A stretch of DNA of 64,000 bases, taken from Anaeramoeba flamelloides. Its lineage: Eukaryota > Metamonada > Anaeramoebidae. This document shows, piece after piece, positions 35,601 through 48,109 of the stretch; the stretch's first letter is position 1, and each line of letters starts with the position of its first letter. Where the stretch lies: NCBI GenBank assembly GCA_027625915.1, contig JANTQA010000045.1:1612001-1676000 (forward strand), written 5' to 3'. The position numbers were made by a program, and so were the translations under genes. The notes under the pieces were generated by a model. It was given only the letters and a program-made list of their open reading frames with translations, was not told where the DNA came from and searched no databases.

Positions 35601-38330
35601 AGTAATTGAAATAAATAATAAAAAAATAAATAAATAAATAAAATTACAGAGTTATACAAAGAGAATACTATAATCTCCAAAAATAAGAAAATAAATTATT
35701 TTTTGTTTTTTTCTTAAACAATGCTTGTTTGTAAACAATTGATAAATTTTTTTAAAAAAATTGAATTTGCCAATCTAAATTAATTCAAGGTGTTGAAAAA
35801 ACGATTTTTGTTTCAATACGCTTTATTAAATAATATTGTTTAGTATCTGACTAACTTTTAAATAGAGAGAAATTATTGTATTGTTAATAATTATAAAAAA
35901 TAAAATAAAATAGCAATCTGAATTAAACTGTTGAAAAACTAATTAAATGAAAAAGATTTTCATTAAAAAAAAATATATTAATTTTGTTTTTTTTTTTTGG
36001 TTCATTTGAATTTTTATTTTTATATAAAATCATAGATATATAATCAAATATGTATATTACTATTAATTCAAGATAAAGACACACTCAAATTTTTTTATGT
36101 TTCAAACACAAAAACAAAAAATTGAAAAGAAAAAAGAAAAAACAAATGACAAAAAAAAACGAATTAAATTTAAAAGGTGTTTAGAAGAATTAATTGTTAA
36201 AAAATCAAAAAAAAAAATTTTCTTTAATTAAAAACATCCAAAATTACAACCACACTGTACTTTGGTTGGTTTAATAAGATTCAATAATTGGATGTGTTTA
36301 TTTATTTGGGGTTCAGTTGTTTAGTTTCTGTAATTTCTTTGTTTTTTATGTGCGGTTTGCTCAAAGTATTTGGTATTTTTTACATTTGCCTTTTTTTTAT
36401 TATTTTAAAGTTGTTCTTACTTTGGTATATCGGATCTCCAGGATTACCGTAATAATCACTGAATCTTCCTCGCAATGTAAAATTATTTCAACATGTGTAA
36501 GAATGTAAAAAAAATTATAAAATTTTTAATTATTTTTTCTCTACGAAAATTTTGGAACTTTATATTAAAATAAAATAAAATTAATCAATCAATAATTTAT
36601 AAATTGTATTTCAAGAATTTATTTCAGAAAAATTCTTTAATTTGAGACTTATATAAACGTATTTTTAATTGGTGCGACTATTATTTAGTATTGATATTAC
36701 AATAGATTTGACTGGGGAAATTGGTGTCATATCGTGCTAATATAATTCAATTTCATAAAAACACCATGTATATTATCCTACCCTAATACAAAGTATATTC
36801 TGATCAATTTTTTTTTTTTTAAATTTTAACTAGAACTTTTATTATGAAAAGGCGTTTAATTATAAATATTATCTTTCATAAATATTTTATTAAATTCTTA
36901 GAATCCTATATTAAAAATTTTCACTATATTATTATTATTTATTCTAGAAATAGAGTATAAAATATACAAAAAATATAAAAAGGAAAGAATAAATTCAAAA
37001 TAAAATATTAATTTTAAAAACAAAAAATACCAAAAACCTAACCAAATAAAAGATTGTACATAGTATTGTGTTTAGGTGAGTATTCTATGAATTAAGAAAA
37101 TAGTTTATTTCCTTAACATAAATAATAGAGTTGAGACAATTAATATTGGTTGTTTTTTTTTTTTTTTTTTTTAATGTTTGTTTTGATTCAAAAATTGATA
37201 GATTGTTTTTACATAAATAATAAGTAAAAAAAAAAAAGATATACTCTATCAAATGTGAAATATTATTATTACCAAAACTGGTTTTTGGGGGGTAATTTCG
37301 ATTATATTCGAAATATTATCTAAATAAATATTCTGAGCTTAAAGCCACCAAAAAAGAATTTTTTGTTCCTTTTAATTCCCTACTTAAAAAACATCACCTT
37401 ATTAATCATTTTACTGATCAACAACTAATTAAAATTTTAACTGTCAAAAATCAATATTATCTTTTTGTATTACATATAGTTAATTTTCACAGCAAGTTCA
37501 AAGGTGTTAGTGAAAAATCTTTCTTTTTGATTTTTCTTATCTATTGTTTAAATTTTTCAAATTATTCTCCATATTTTTTTTTCATCGAGTCTTTATTTTC
37601 ATACTCTAAATTAATTTTCAAAAGCATCTAAGGACTATATTTATTTGCCCTTTAATGTGATCTTCACTCTTTGAATTAGAAGTTACTTATTTAGTCACTT
37701 CAAAATACTCTCTTTATCATCCTCAGTTTTTTAATACTAAGTCCTGAACCATAAATACATAAATTTTTTATTGTAAAAGTCTTTTTGATCTTGATCGAAT
37801 AATTTTCTCAAATAAAGCGATTTATAAGACCCGAAATTAGGAATGTTTTTCACTTCATATCGAAAAAAAATATTTTCTTTAATTCTTATAGACATTATGA
37901 ATTGTCAATACAAACAAACAAGTAAATTCAAAAAATCACGTAATAAATAAGACAAAAAAAAGATGAAATTGATTTCAAAAACATCAGTATTTTAAAGAAT
38001 CAACAAAAGGTAGTCAGACAGCTCAAATGTTTTGGAATATAGTTTTCAAAAAAATAAGAATAAGACAAACATTAACTATTCAAACAAAAAGATAAAAGTT
38101 GATTTTTTTTTTTTGTTGAAAAAAGTTGTGCTTTATTAAATATTTGTTGTTTTTAAACCCTCCCTTTTTAAAATTGTGATCTAAAGAGAAAGCTTTTATG
38201 TTTTTTTTATCTATAAAAAAGAATTTGTCTTAATTTTAACCAATCCTACCAAAACGTAAAAGGTTGGTGTGGTTTTGTCAAAATAAAACAGCTTGAGAAT
38301 ATGAAAATAAAAAAAGGTTGGTTTGTTTTT
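32608..38330. other. Long stretch without a confirmed gene
   Basis: These 5.7 kb lie between the 3' ends of the Rab gene and eL34 and are A+T-rich with many homopolymers. Two weak coding-like islands were seen. One on the minus strand, 33449-33571, starts with an ATG and ends at a GTAAGC donor. The other, near 36411-36500, ends at a GTAAGA donor when read on the minus strand. Neither could be extended into a gene. Nothing else was recognised. Confidence 0.4.
33449..33571 (-). CDS. Possible first exon of an unidentified gene
   Basis: Reading from an ATG at 33571 gives about 41 residues beginning MLIPNTKMLYGLMATKT and then a good donor, GTAAGC. The composition is protein-like and less biased than its surroundings. 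No continuing exon was found downstream and no family was recognised. It may also be a remnant. Confidence 0.22.
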
Positions 38331-38811
38331 TTATTTTTTTTGTTGTGCTTTTAATACCCTTTTAACAATTCTTTGTTCTTCTCTAAGAAATGCTCTGATA
38401 ATTCGATCCTTAACACAGTTGGCTGATTTGCATCCTCCATAGGCTCTTGAAACAGTTTTTGTTCTTCTTTTTGCTCTGGAACGTTCAATTGGTCTATAAG
38501 ATTTGATCTTTTATTTGGACAAGAAAAGAGGAAAAAAAAAAAAAAAAAAAAAAAAAAAAAGCAAAAAGAAAGAATAAAAAAAAAATTATTTTGATGAACA
38601 AAAACAGTGCTTTTCTTTGAATAAACAAAAAAAAAAAAAAAATGCTTACACCTCTAAGTTTTTCGCCTGTTTCGTCACAAACTGGAACTTTTCCACGTTT
38701 AAGAATATAGTGTCCAGTGAGCCTGCCACCTGGGGTTTTTACAACACGTACTCTGTTTCTGTTTGTGTTATATGCGTGTTTGCGTCTGTGTGTAATTCTT
38801 TTGTTTGGCAT
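38331..38811 (-). CDS. RPL34: Large-subunit ribosomal protein eL34, 2 exons
   Basis: Exons 38650-38811 and 38331-38507 join in phase 0 to give 112 residues; the human protein has 117. eL34 is a basic protein of the cytosolic 60S subunit. Exon 1 shows [20 protein letters not shown] (human [20 protein letters not shown]) and ends in KLRG. Exon 2 shows [17 protein letters not shown] (human SRAYGGSMCAKCVRDRI), [14 protein letters not shown] and stops at TAA 38331-38333. A nearer acceptor-like TAG inside exon 2 gives a wrong frame, so the acceptor at 38508-38509 is preferred. The 142-base intron contains a long A tract (T on the coding strand). The ATG at 38811 is the only plausible start. Confidence 0.95.
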
Positions 38812-41293
38812 TTAAAAGAAAATTATTTGAGATTGAAAATGAAAAAAATGAAATGGGTGGGTATTTGGTAAGAATAATTTGATTCCATATTTCTTCAAGA
38901 GGTTATTGTTAAGGAAACAAGTTGATTATAAGTCATTAGTGTTTGAGTATACTAATAAATTCAAATAGATGTTTGAAAATTTTTAGTTCATTTTCATTTT
39001 GTAAAATTTTTTACTTTAGTTTTAATTGAAAGCGTTTCATTATTTTAAATGTTAAGAAACATTGTAAATTAGTTGGTCCTTCAAAAATTCCTTTTCGGTA
39101 ACTATTTTCTATTGAAGGAACTGCTTTAAAAGTCGAGTTTACAAGATTTAAACAAATGGAAATTGAACTAAAAATTGTTTGTGATTTTTTTGAATTTATC
39201 AGTATTTTATTTTTGAATTAACAAGCTTTCACATATGATCAAGTTTTTCATTTAAAAAAACCAAAAATCTTTTCTTATGTTTAACTTCACATTCATTAGA
39301 GAGGTTAAGGTGGTCCCAAAAACTGGTACCAGCATTGACTAACAAAGAATTGTATGGTTGTTGAAAAAGTACAATGTATACTGGATTTGAAATATGAATG
39401 GTCAATATTTTTGTTGATTATTTTCTGTTTTCAAGAATCCAAAATTCCTTGCATATAGGATTTATTAGATCATTCACAGGCCTACCAAAATAAAAGAAAG
39501 ATCCAGCCAAACAAATAGAGATCACGAATTTCAATATATATCTTTGGAAACTCTCTTTGTAAAAAAAAAAATGTAAATTAGAAAATGAACGGAAAAACTT
39601 TTCCTATTTGTTATTCACATAGCTGTATTAAAATCAAGGTTGAGTTATCTTGAAAATCATAACAAAACACTAAAAATGTATTTAAATTGAAAGATAGATT
39701 ATTTGATATTACACACCAAACATTAAATTACATTCAATTTCACAGAGAAATTTTTTTTGAGAAGTCTGATTTCCATTTTAAGGTTTCGAATCCATCAAGA
39801 GCGAAAAAAAAAAAAAAAACTCTGTGTTTGATACGTCCACTTCTTTTTGGGACTTTTATGATTGATCTTCAACAAAGTCTGAATTTTGATACTTATTGGG
39901 ATTTGATTTAGAAATGGGAACAAATTTTTACTTCATTTTCAAATTCATTTTTTTCAAATAGAGTCACAAATTATAACCTATTACTAGGAAATCTTTGTTT
40001 GTAAAAGAAGAGATACAAAGGAAGAAATTTTTTTTTCCTATTTATTATTGAATATCAGTATTGAAAAATAAAATTTTTCTTTATTTATTTCTGAAACGGA
40101 ATTGTAGTGTGTAAGACAAAAAGTTTGTGATGTTTTTTAATCAAAAAAATGTGGGTTTGGATTATCAATTGAAATTTTTATTTAGCTGGGTTATATTTTG
40201 TGTCGTCAATAAATTTATTTTTTTTTTTAGTTGTTCGAGTAAAAGGGGAATGAAAATTCTTTTTAACAACCCAAAAATTTTAATTTATTTACAAATTACT
40301 TCCAATTAAAAAGTTTTACATTCTTCAATTAGAATTTCTGAAAAAAAATGAAAAATTTCATTTTTTAAGAAGTATCAAAACCCATGCTTTGTTGAAAAGC
40401 TATCATATAAGTCCCAAAATAACGTGGCATTGATCAAGTTAAGGGTATTTTTTTTCACTATTGAGGGATTGTAAACTTTCAAAAATCTCTTTTCGTAATT
40501 TAATATTTTTTGGGGTTAAAACTTTAATGGGCTAGTTTGAAAACTTACTTTTAAAATTTTCATTTTAATCTTTTTTTTTTATACTTTTTAGCTCCAACCA
40601 AACTTTAAATCAGTGGCTTTATAAAAGTACTGTTTTTATTTATTTAGTTTTATATTATCTATTGTTTTATATTTTTCAAAATACTTTATATTTATTCTTA
40701 TCAGTTTTAATTGATTGTTTAAATATTCCTTTGGGTGTGATAGTTATATTTCAAATTTTTAAAAAATTGGTTGTAGTTTCATATTTCCTTTTTTCCTAAA
40801 ACTGTTTTTGAATTTTCGAAATAATAATTGTCAACCAAATTAAAATCGATATTTTGGGAAATAAAAGAATTATTTTTTCATCTAAATTAAAAGAATTTTC
40901 CAAAATTAGATAGTTTTCATACAATGATCAATCCTCAATAATCTTTAAATTGGAATTATTTTTTTCTTTTTTCGTTAACCCCTGAAAAAAGAAATCATCA
41001 TAATTGAAGAGATGGTACTTTTACTATCAATGTAGTTATATGTAAATTTTCAAAGTAAGTGTTAGTATAAAATTAAATATAAATATTTTGATATTTTTGT
41101 CTAGTCGAATAATAATTATATTTAGGTCTGAAAAGTTAAAACAAAAAATTAACATAGAGAAATGTTTTAATTGGAAATTAAAGTGGGTATATAAGAAGTT
41201 AATTGTAAAAATCAAAAAAACAAACAATATTATTTGAAATTAAGAACACTCAAAAACACTGATATGATATTTTTGATTATTTCAGATTAATTT
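38812..41293. other. Intergenic stretch, no gene seen
   Basis: A+T-rich DNA upstream of eL34. A slightly G+C-richer patch, GGTGGTCCCAAAAACTGGTA near 39310, could be one end of an element, but no partner end was found. Confidence 0.45.
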
Positions 41294-41492
41294 ACAGTCA
41301 TTTTCAAATTTAAGGTAAAAACTTTAAAAGAAAATATAGTCACAAAAAAATCTCAAATTAAAGCACAAAATTTGGAATTTTTTTTTTACAATTTATTTTA
41401 CTATAATCCAAATTCTGTGACATAATTTGTAATTTTTTTGTGCCTTGAATTTCTTTTAAAGTTTTTGCTTTAAAGGTGGAATTGGCTATAAT
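41294..41492. mobile_element. Foldback MITE family F, copy 2
   Basis: A roughly 200-base imperfect palindrome starting TACAGTCATTTTCAAATTTA and ending with AAAGGTGGAATTGGCTATA. The arms share AATCTCAAATTAAAGCACAA with the complement of copy 1 (28350-28370). TA is present at both ends. Confidence 0.65.
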
Positions 41493-41994
41493 AATTGAGC
41501 ATGAATTATCTTTTGGGGGTAGTTATTTCATTATTGGAATTGTATTTTTCTTATTGATCTGGTTTGTTTAGAGCTTTGATATTTTTTGTCTCTAGCTTTT
41601 TTATTTTTTATTTTTGAGCCGTGCATACTTCCAGATCTAGTATTATCGGTATTATCAAGTAAACAATTGATCTTTTTCTTCTTTTATAACTCTTCTTTTC
41701 AATAAATAGTAAATATGGTTAGTTGTTGTATGAAAAAAAAATCAAAAAAAAATATCTATTAACTATCAATCAATAATTGATATTTTTTTTATTTTTCGTG
41801 GGGGGGGGGTGCAGAAGCCAAAACATGGGATTGTCTTTTTAAGGGGATGGTAGAACTTATAGACTTGTTTAAATCAAAAATTTTCTAAAAATGAGTTGTA
41901 ATAGCTCTATTAGTTTGTAATGGGCTGACTGAGAAGGTAAATAATCACTGTATTGTTATTATATGGTTGTCTTTTTTTATAATCACGTATATTT

Positions 41995-42215
41995 TCATCC
42001 TTTTCAAAAATAATTACAAGCATTTTAAATTTAAAGGTACAAACTTACAACAAAATTTAAGGTACAAAAAAAATAATAATAAATTAATAAAAACCCCGGA
42101 TTCTCGCAAAATGCATTGTTTTAAGCATATTTCAAAAAATGTGTCTTAATTAGAGAATTTTGTGTGCTTTATTTGTGTTCAAAGTTTTTTCCTTAAAAGT
42201 GGAACTTACTGTATG
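41995..42215. mobile_element. Foldback MITE family F, copy 3 (diverged)
   Basis: The right end, CCTTAAAAGTGGAACTTACTGTA, is the clearest version of the family terminus (read inward TACAGTAAGTTCCACTTTTA). The left arm near 42010-42075 has TTTAAAGGTACAAACTT and AATTTAAGGTACAAAA, matching the inner arms of copies 1 and 2. The left border is uncertain. Confidence 0.5.
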
Positions 42216-42289
42216 TGTGGGTGATAAAAAACTGAATAATAGTCAATAATATAAAAATTTTTTTTTTTGATCGTAAAATATCTTTCCCG

Positions 42290-43090
42290 TAGTTACATTC
42301 CTATTAAGGCTCTAATCATTTATCGTGGTTTTCATCCATTCCTGGGGAGTTACCTGAAATACAAAAGTGTATCAAGAAATTGTCCTTTTGACTGATTGAA
42401 AAAATTCAAACAACAAAAAAAAAACATCTGGGAGATAAAATTCACAAAAAATAAAATCAGAAAAAAATTAATAAAACATTCTCATTCCATTAAAAACAAT
42501 AAAAAAAAACATACACAGTATCTCAAAAAAAAAAATCAATTAAAAAAAAAGGTTTCAAAGAATTTAAAATGAAAAAAACAAATTTTAAAAAAAAAATACT
42601 TGTTTCTTTTTTTAAATTTTATAAGGTGTTCGATTTCTTCAATTTAAAACCAATTGTTTTCGATAATTCCAAAATAAATTTAGTTCGATTTAATCAATTT
42701 TGTTATTAGAATTTAGAAATCGATATTTGACAAAGTAAAGATTTTGTAACATTCTTGAGAAAAAACTAACTCATTTGATAAATAAAAGGGAAAAAAAAAA
42801 TCTTAGAGATCTCCAAAAAGTGCCAAAGTGTGAGACTTTAAATTCAATAAGTACCAGGTTGTTTTGTAAAAGTATATATTATAGCTATTCTAATTTGAAA
42901 TTGGGTGTCATTCTTTGGTTCTTTTTTCGAAAAATCTACTCTTTTTTGATTGTTGATTTTTGGAGATCGATCACACTTCATACATATTATTTGGTTTTTG
43001 ATTGTTATTGGGCTTTCTAAAAATTACAATTTTTTTTCCCATTCGGATAAAATATTTTTAACAGTAATGACTCGACCTTTAAATTTGAAA
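42290..43090 (+). repeat. Dispersed repeat family R3, copy at 42.3-43.1 kb
   Basis: About 800 bases match 55160-55860 block by block. Blocks include TTGAAAAAATTCAAA near 42400, GAAATTGGGTGTCATTCTTT near 42897 and TTGATTTTTGGAGATCGATC near 42953. Inverted or partial copies lie at 53930-54340 and 3840-4150, and a short relic near 37660-37730. It is non-coding; borders and mechanism are unknown. Confidence 0.6.
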
Positions 43091-43352
43091 TTTTTAATTT
43101 TAATAGTATTTAATAGACAAATTTCTATAAATTCGAAATATTTCTTTTGTTCAAAATATTTGAAAAAAAAAAAAAAAAAAACATAAAATAAAAGTCATAA
43201 TTCCAAAGTAAAATTAGATTAAAAGTGGTATCCGTTTGGATACAGATAATATTAATATATTTTTATTCTTATAAATTCCTCATCGGTTATGATTAAAGAA
43301 TTTGTATTATTTGGATAAAGTTTTGAATATGAATAAAATTACAAAAATTTAT

Positions 43353-44880
<1,528 letters not shown>

Positions 44881-47241
44881 TCTTGTTGGAATTTAAACTA
44901 AAACTTTTTATTTTGTTATTTTTAAAAAAAATGATTTTCTTTATGTTTTATTTTCTTGAAAAGGGTTTGTTGTTGTTTGTCTTGTTTTCTTCTTTTTCTT
45001 AAAGTGTTCGTTCTTTTGATAATTTTAATTTCTGAGAAAGTTTTTTTTTTTTTGGTTTTACCGTTATTTTTTGATTTGAAAAGAATTTAAATCGGTTTGG
45101 AAATGATATGACGAGAACTTTTTGAGATACGTTTTAAATCATTCAAAATTATTATTTTTATTTTCACAAAAAGATTCGATTTTTGACATTTATCAATTCC
45201 TCATGAAACAAAAACACTATTTTTACAACTAATATAATTTTTTTTAAACTGAGATTTTATCTTTTTCCGATTATTTTGAAAATAAATTGGATAAAATTTT
45301 CATTCTGCTAATCAAAAATTGTTTCAAGATTTAACGAAATTTAAACTCTTGAATTCAGAATAATCAGTTTAAGAGCTTAATTTTCCTTTGGTGTTAGAGT
45401 TTCATTTATTCCAGTTTTTGTTACTTTTTTTTTTTAGTTGCTCTGTTATAAAAAGATACAAAATGTTTGACTTGAAAAAAAAAAAAGGATTTGAATACGT
45501 TAATTCATACTTTTTGAGTCACATAACTTGAAAAAAAAATAGCTAAAAATTGTCCAACCATAATAAAAATACAAAGTCATTTTATGAAAAAAAGTAGAAG
45601 ATTTACCATTTGAAATCTTCATTAATATATGCGTGTTGGACACACTCTCTCTTTGTTTATGAACTCATAACTTTTCTTTTCTTTTATTTTTTGAATTACC
45701 AACCCAAAGACATATTTATCCCGTGTTTTAAACAAGTTTTTTTAGCAATTTTTTAAATTCATACAATTAATCGAATTGTGGAATTAGTGAATAATATTAG
45801 TCCCTGATCTGTGAAAAATAGAGTAAAATTTTAGAATCTGTCTTCAATTTATATAACTGTTCTTGAACAAATTAAATATACAAAAGAAATTTCTTCTCTG
45901 GATTTACTGTTGAGAGAAAAATGTTGGACACAGAAAAATGGTTGGACACCATTTTTAATTGGGAACATTAGTAAAATTAAAAATCAAATCCTATTGATAA
46001 CTAGGTGACTTTGATATAAATCCAGGTTTAAATGTGTTCCAAGTTCATTAATTTGTGGTGTGTGAAGAATACTCATTTGATTGGTTGACAACTAAAGTAG
46101 ATCATGCTATTTTAACAAAAATCCAAGTTTTAGTAAAGTTTACTATTAATTCTGGAAAAGGTAATTTTTAAACTTGTTTTAGATTAAAAGAGAAAAGGTT
46201 TTGAAAAAGTAGAATTACATTAATCGTTATTCTAATAAGTAGATTATTGTTATTTTCTTTAGTTATTTCACAAACAATTGAAATTAAAAATCATTTTCAG
46301 GAATGTTCCCAATTAAAATTGCTTTCCAACTATTTTTCACTGTCCTACATTTTTCTCTCAACAGTTATTAAAAATCTATTTCTTTTTCAAGTTCCATACT
46401 ATGTATTGCAAAATAAATTAAAAATTTTCATTCAGGTTTCAAAAAAAAAGTTTTATAATCCTGTTTATTTCATATTTTTTAATTCTGAAAATCAGTCTAA
46501 AGAATTAATTCCACTTTTAGAATCGGGGACTTTTGATGATTTATTTTGATTCTTGGATTTGTATTTTTTTGAAATCTGAATATAAATTTTGATCTTTTTA
46601 TATTGAAATTGACAGTTGTAAAGAAAAACATTGGAATGTAGAATTTTAACTTTGGTATACCATGCAAAGCTAAACAAAAAAGTTTAACAATTTGTGAAGA
46701 TATAGGAATAACTCGGATACAATTAAATGTCAATTTACTGATGTTTAATTTTTTAGATCCCTTCAGAAAAATATTCACTTAATTTTCCTATTTTTCTTTT
46801 CCAAAAAGGGACTTCTTCAAAGAAATAAATTGTAATTTGGGATCTCGTTAAATTTTTTTGTACTTTTTTCTGGAATTATTTAAATTAATAATCTGAAATG
46901 TAACTCCGATTTCAGACTTATTAAGAGATTTTAGTCAAAATTCTTTCCAATTTAAATTTCAAACATTAGTAATTCGATTATCAAGAATTTTCAAAAATTA
47001 CAGGTTCTGTTTAGTGTTTGGCAAAATGTTTTCCATTTTTCTTAACAAGATCAAATTAACTCCTAATTCTCAGAGAACCTTCAAATATTCTCAACCAAAA
47101 ACCTATAATTTCATAACCAAATTTAACAAACATCTCAGAAAAAATCTCTTGTTATAAACACCCACTCTCAAAAAACTGAAGTTTCTCAAATCCAACATCA
47201 AGGGAATTCATTTTTTTTTACTTTTAATATTTTTCACAAAA
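44881..47241. other. Divergent intergenic region between sirtuin and RRP1
   Basis: These 2.4 kb separate two divergently transcribed genes and must hold both promoters. It contains the TTA-flanked MITE at 45907-46364. No other gene or conserved motif was recognised. Confidence 0.5.
45907..46364. mobile_element. TTA-flanked MITE with about 65-base inverted repeats
   Basis: A 458-base element with termini CTGTTGAGAGAAAAATGTTG (left) and CTGTTGAGAGAAAAATGTAG (right, read inward). Similarity between the arms extends to TTTTAATTGGGAACATT, about 65 bases. TTA flanks both ends (45904-45906 and 46365-46367). A 3-base TTA duplication suggests PIF/Harbinger; a TA target (Tc1/mariner) cannot be excluded. 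Confidence 0.75.
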
Positions 47242-47764
47242 ATGACTGAATTTGAAGTTAAACCACGAGATCTTGGTGCACCATTGTTGTATGTACGTGA
47301 AAGGGCAGTTAAAAGACTCCAAAAATATCTCAAAATCGAACATAATGATTTGGAATATTTAAAACTCTGGAAAGGAATGTTTTATGCTTTGTGGTTATCT
47401 GACAAATGGGAAATCCAATTAGAGCTAGCGGAGAGATTAGCAAAACTTGTTCATCAGTTACCCAACTACGAGGCAACTTTAAAATATTGGACTGCTTTTG
47501 TAAAAACCATGGTTCGTGAGTGGAACCTTCTTGACAAATATAGGGTTAACAAATTCTATGCTTTAATCAGAAAGTCAATCCTCCAATTTTTGTTATTAAT
47601 CAAAAATGAGGGATATGGTGAAAAAGAAATTTCTTTGTTTCATGAAAAAAACCTTGAACATGCTTTTGGTAGCAGAACAAATGGTGTGGCACTGCACATA
47701 ATCGATATATTTTTAGAAGAAATGAGAGAAGCTAAACCAACTTCTGAAGTAAATTTATCCTCTT

Positions 47765-47807
<43 letters not shown>

Positions 47808-48109
47808 TTAGCTCAACAAACAAGATGAAAAAAAATTTGATCTTCTTTCATTTTTCGGAACCAAAAAAACCAATGAGAAATATTGTATATTATCGATTTA
47901 TTTGAAAAACTCACTTTTAAAAATTTTTTTTTTGGTTACGTGATTATGTAATATTTTTTTTTGGAAATTCCATCAAAAAGTAAAATTCATAATTTTATTT
48001 GTTCCATTTTAGAAACAACCAACCAAGAAAGTGTTTGTTTGATCTTAGTCAAGAAACTAAACTTCGTTTGGTGTTGTTAATGACATTTTTCCAAGATAAA
48101 GAAAAATAG
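47242..48109 (+). CDS. RRP1: Nucleolar ribosome-biogenesis protein RRP1 (Nop52 family), 3 exons
   Basis: Exon 1 (47242-47748) is certain and encodes the conserved N-terminal domain: RERAVKRLQKYL, YLKLWKGMFYALWLSDKW, LVHQLPNYEATLKYWTAF, REWNLLDKYRVNKFYALIR and GVALHIIDIFLEE. RRP1 acts in the nucleolus in 27S pre-rRNA processing for the 60S subunit. The proposed exons 47812-47939 and 48013-48109 keep the frame and give 243 residues, near the size of the yeast protein (278). Exon 3 contains QPRKCLFDL, similar to NRKCLYKL in the family. The second intron would use a GTGATT donor, so this part is less sure. The first intron is 63 bases, mostly T (about 38), and reads as a false polyphenylalanine tail if not spliced. 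Confidence 0.85.

Noticed and set aside
39770-39815. GGTTTCGAATCC considered as a tRNA T-arm
   Set aside because: No acceptor stem, D-arm or anticodon arm could be formed around it.
46247-46549. 100-codon plus-strand open frame
   Set aside because: It overlaps the right half of a MITE and has only A/T-driven composition.
47749-47811. Polyphenylalanine tail on RRP1
   Set aside because: It is the T-rich first intron, with a GTAAAT donor and TTTAG acceptor.
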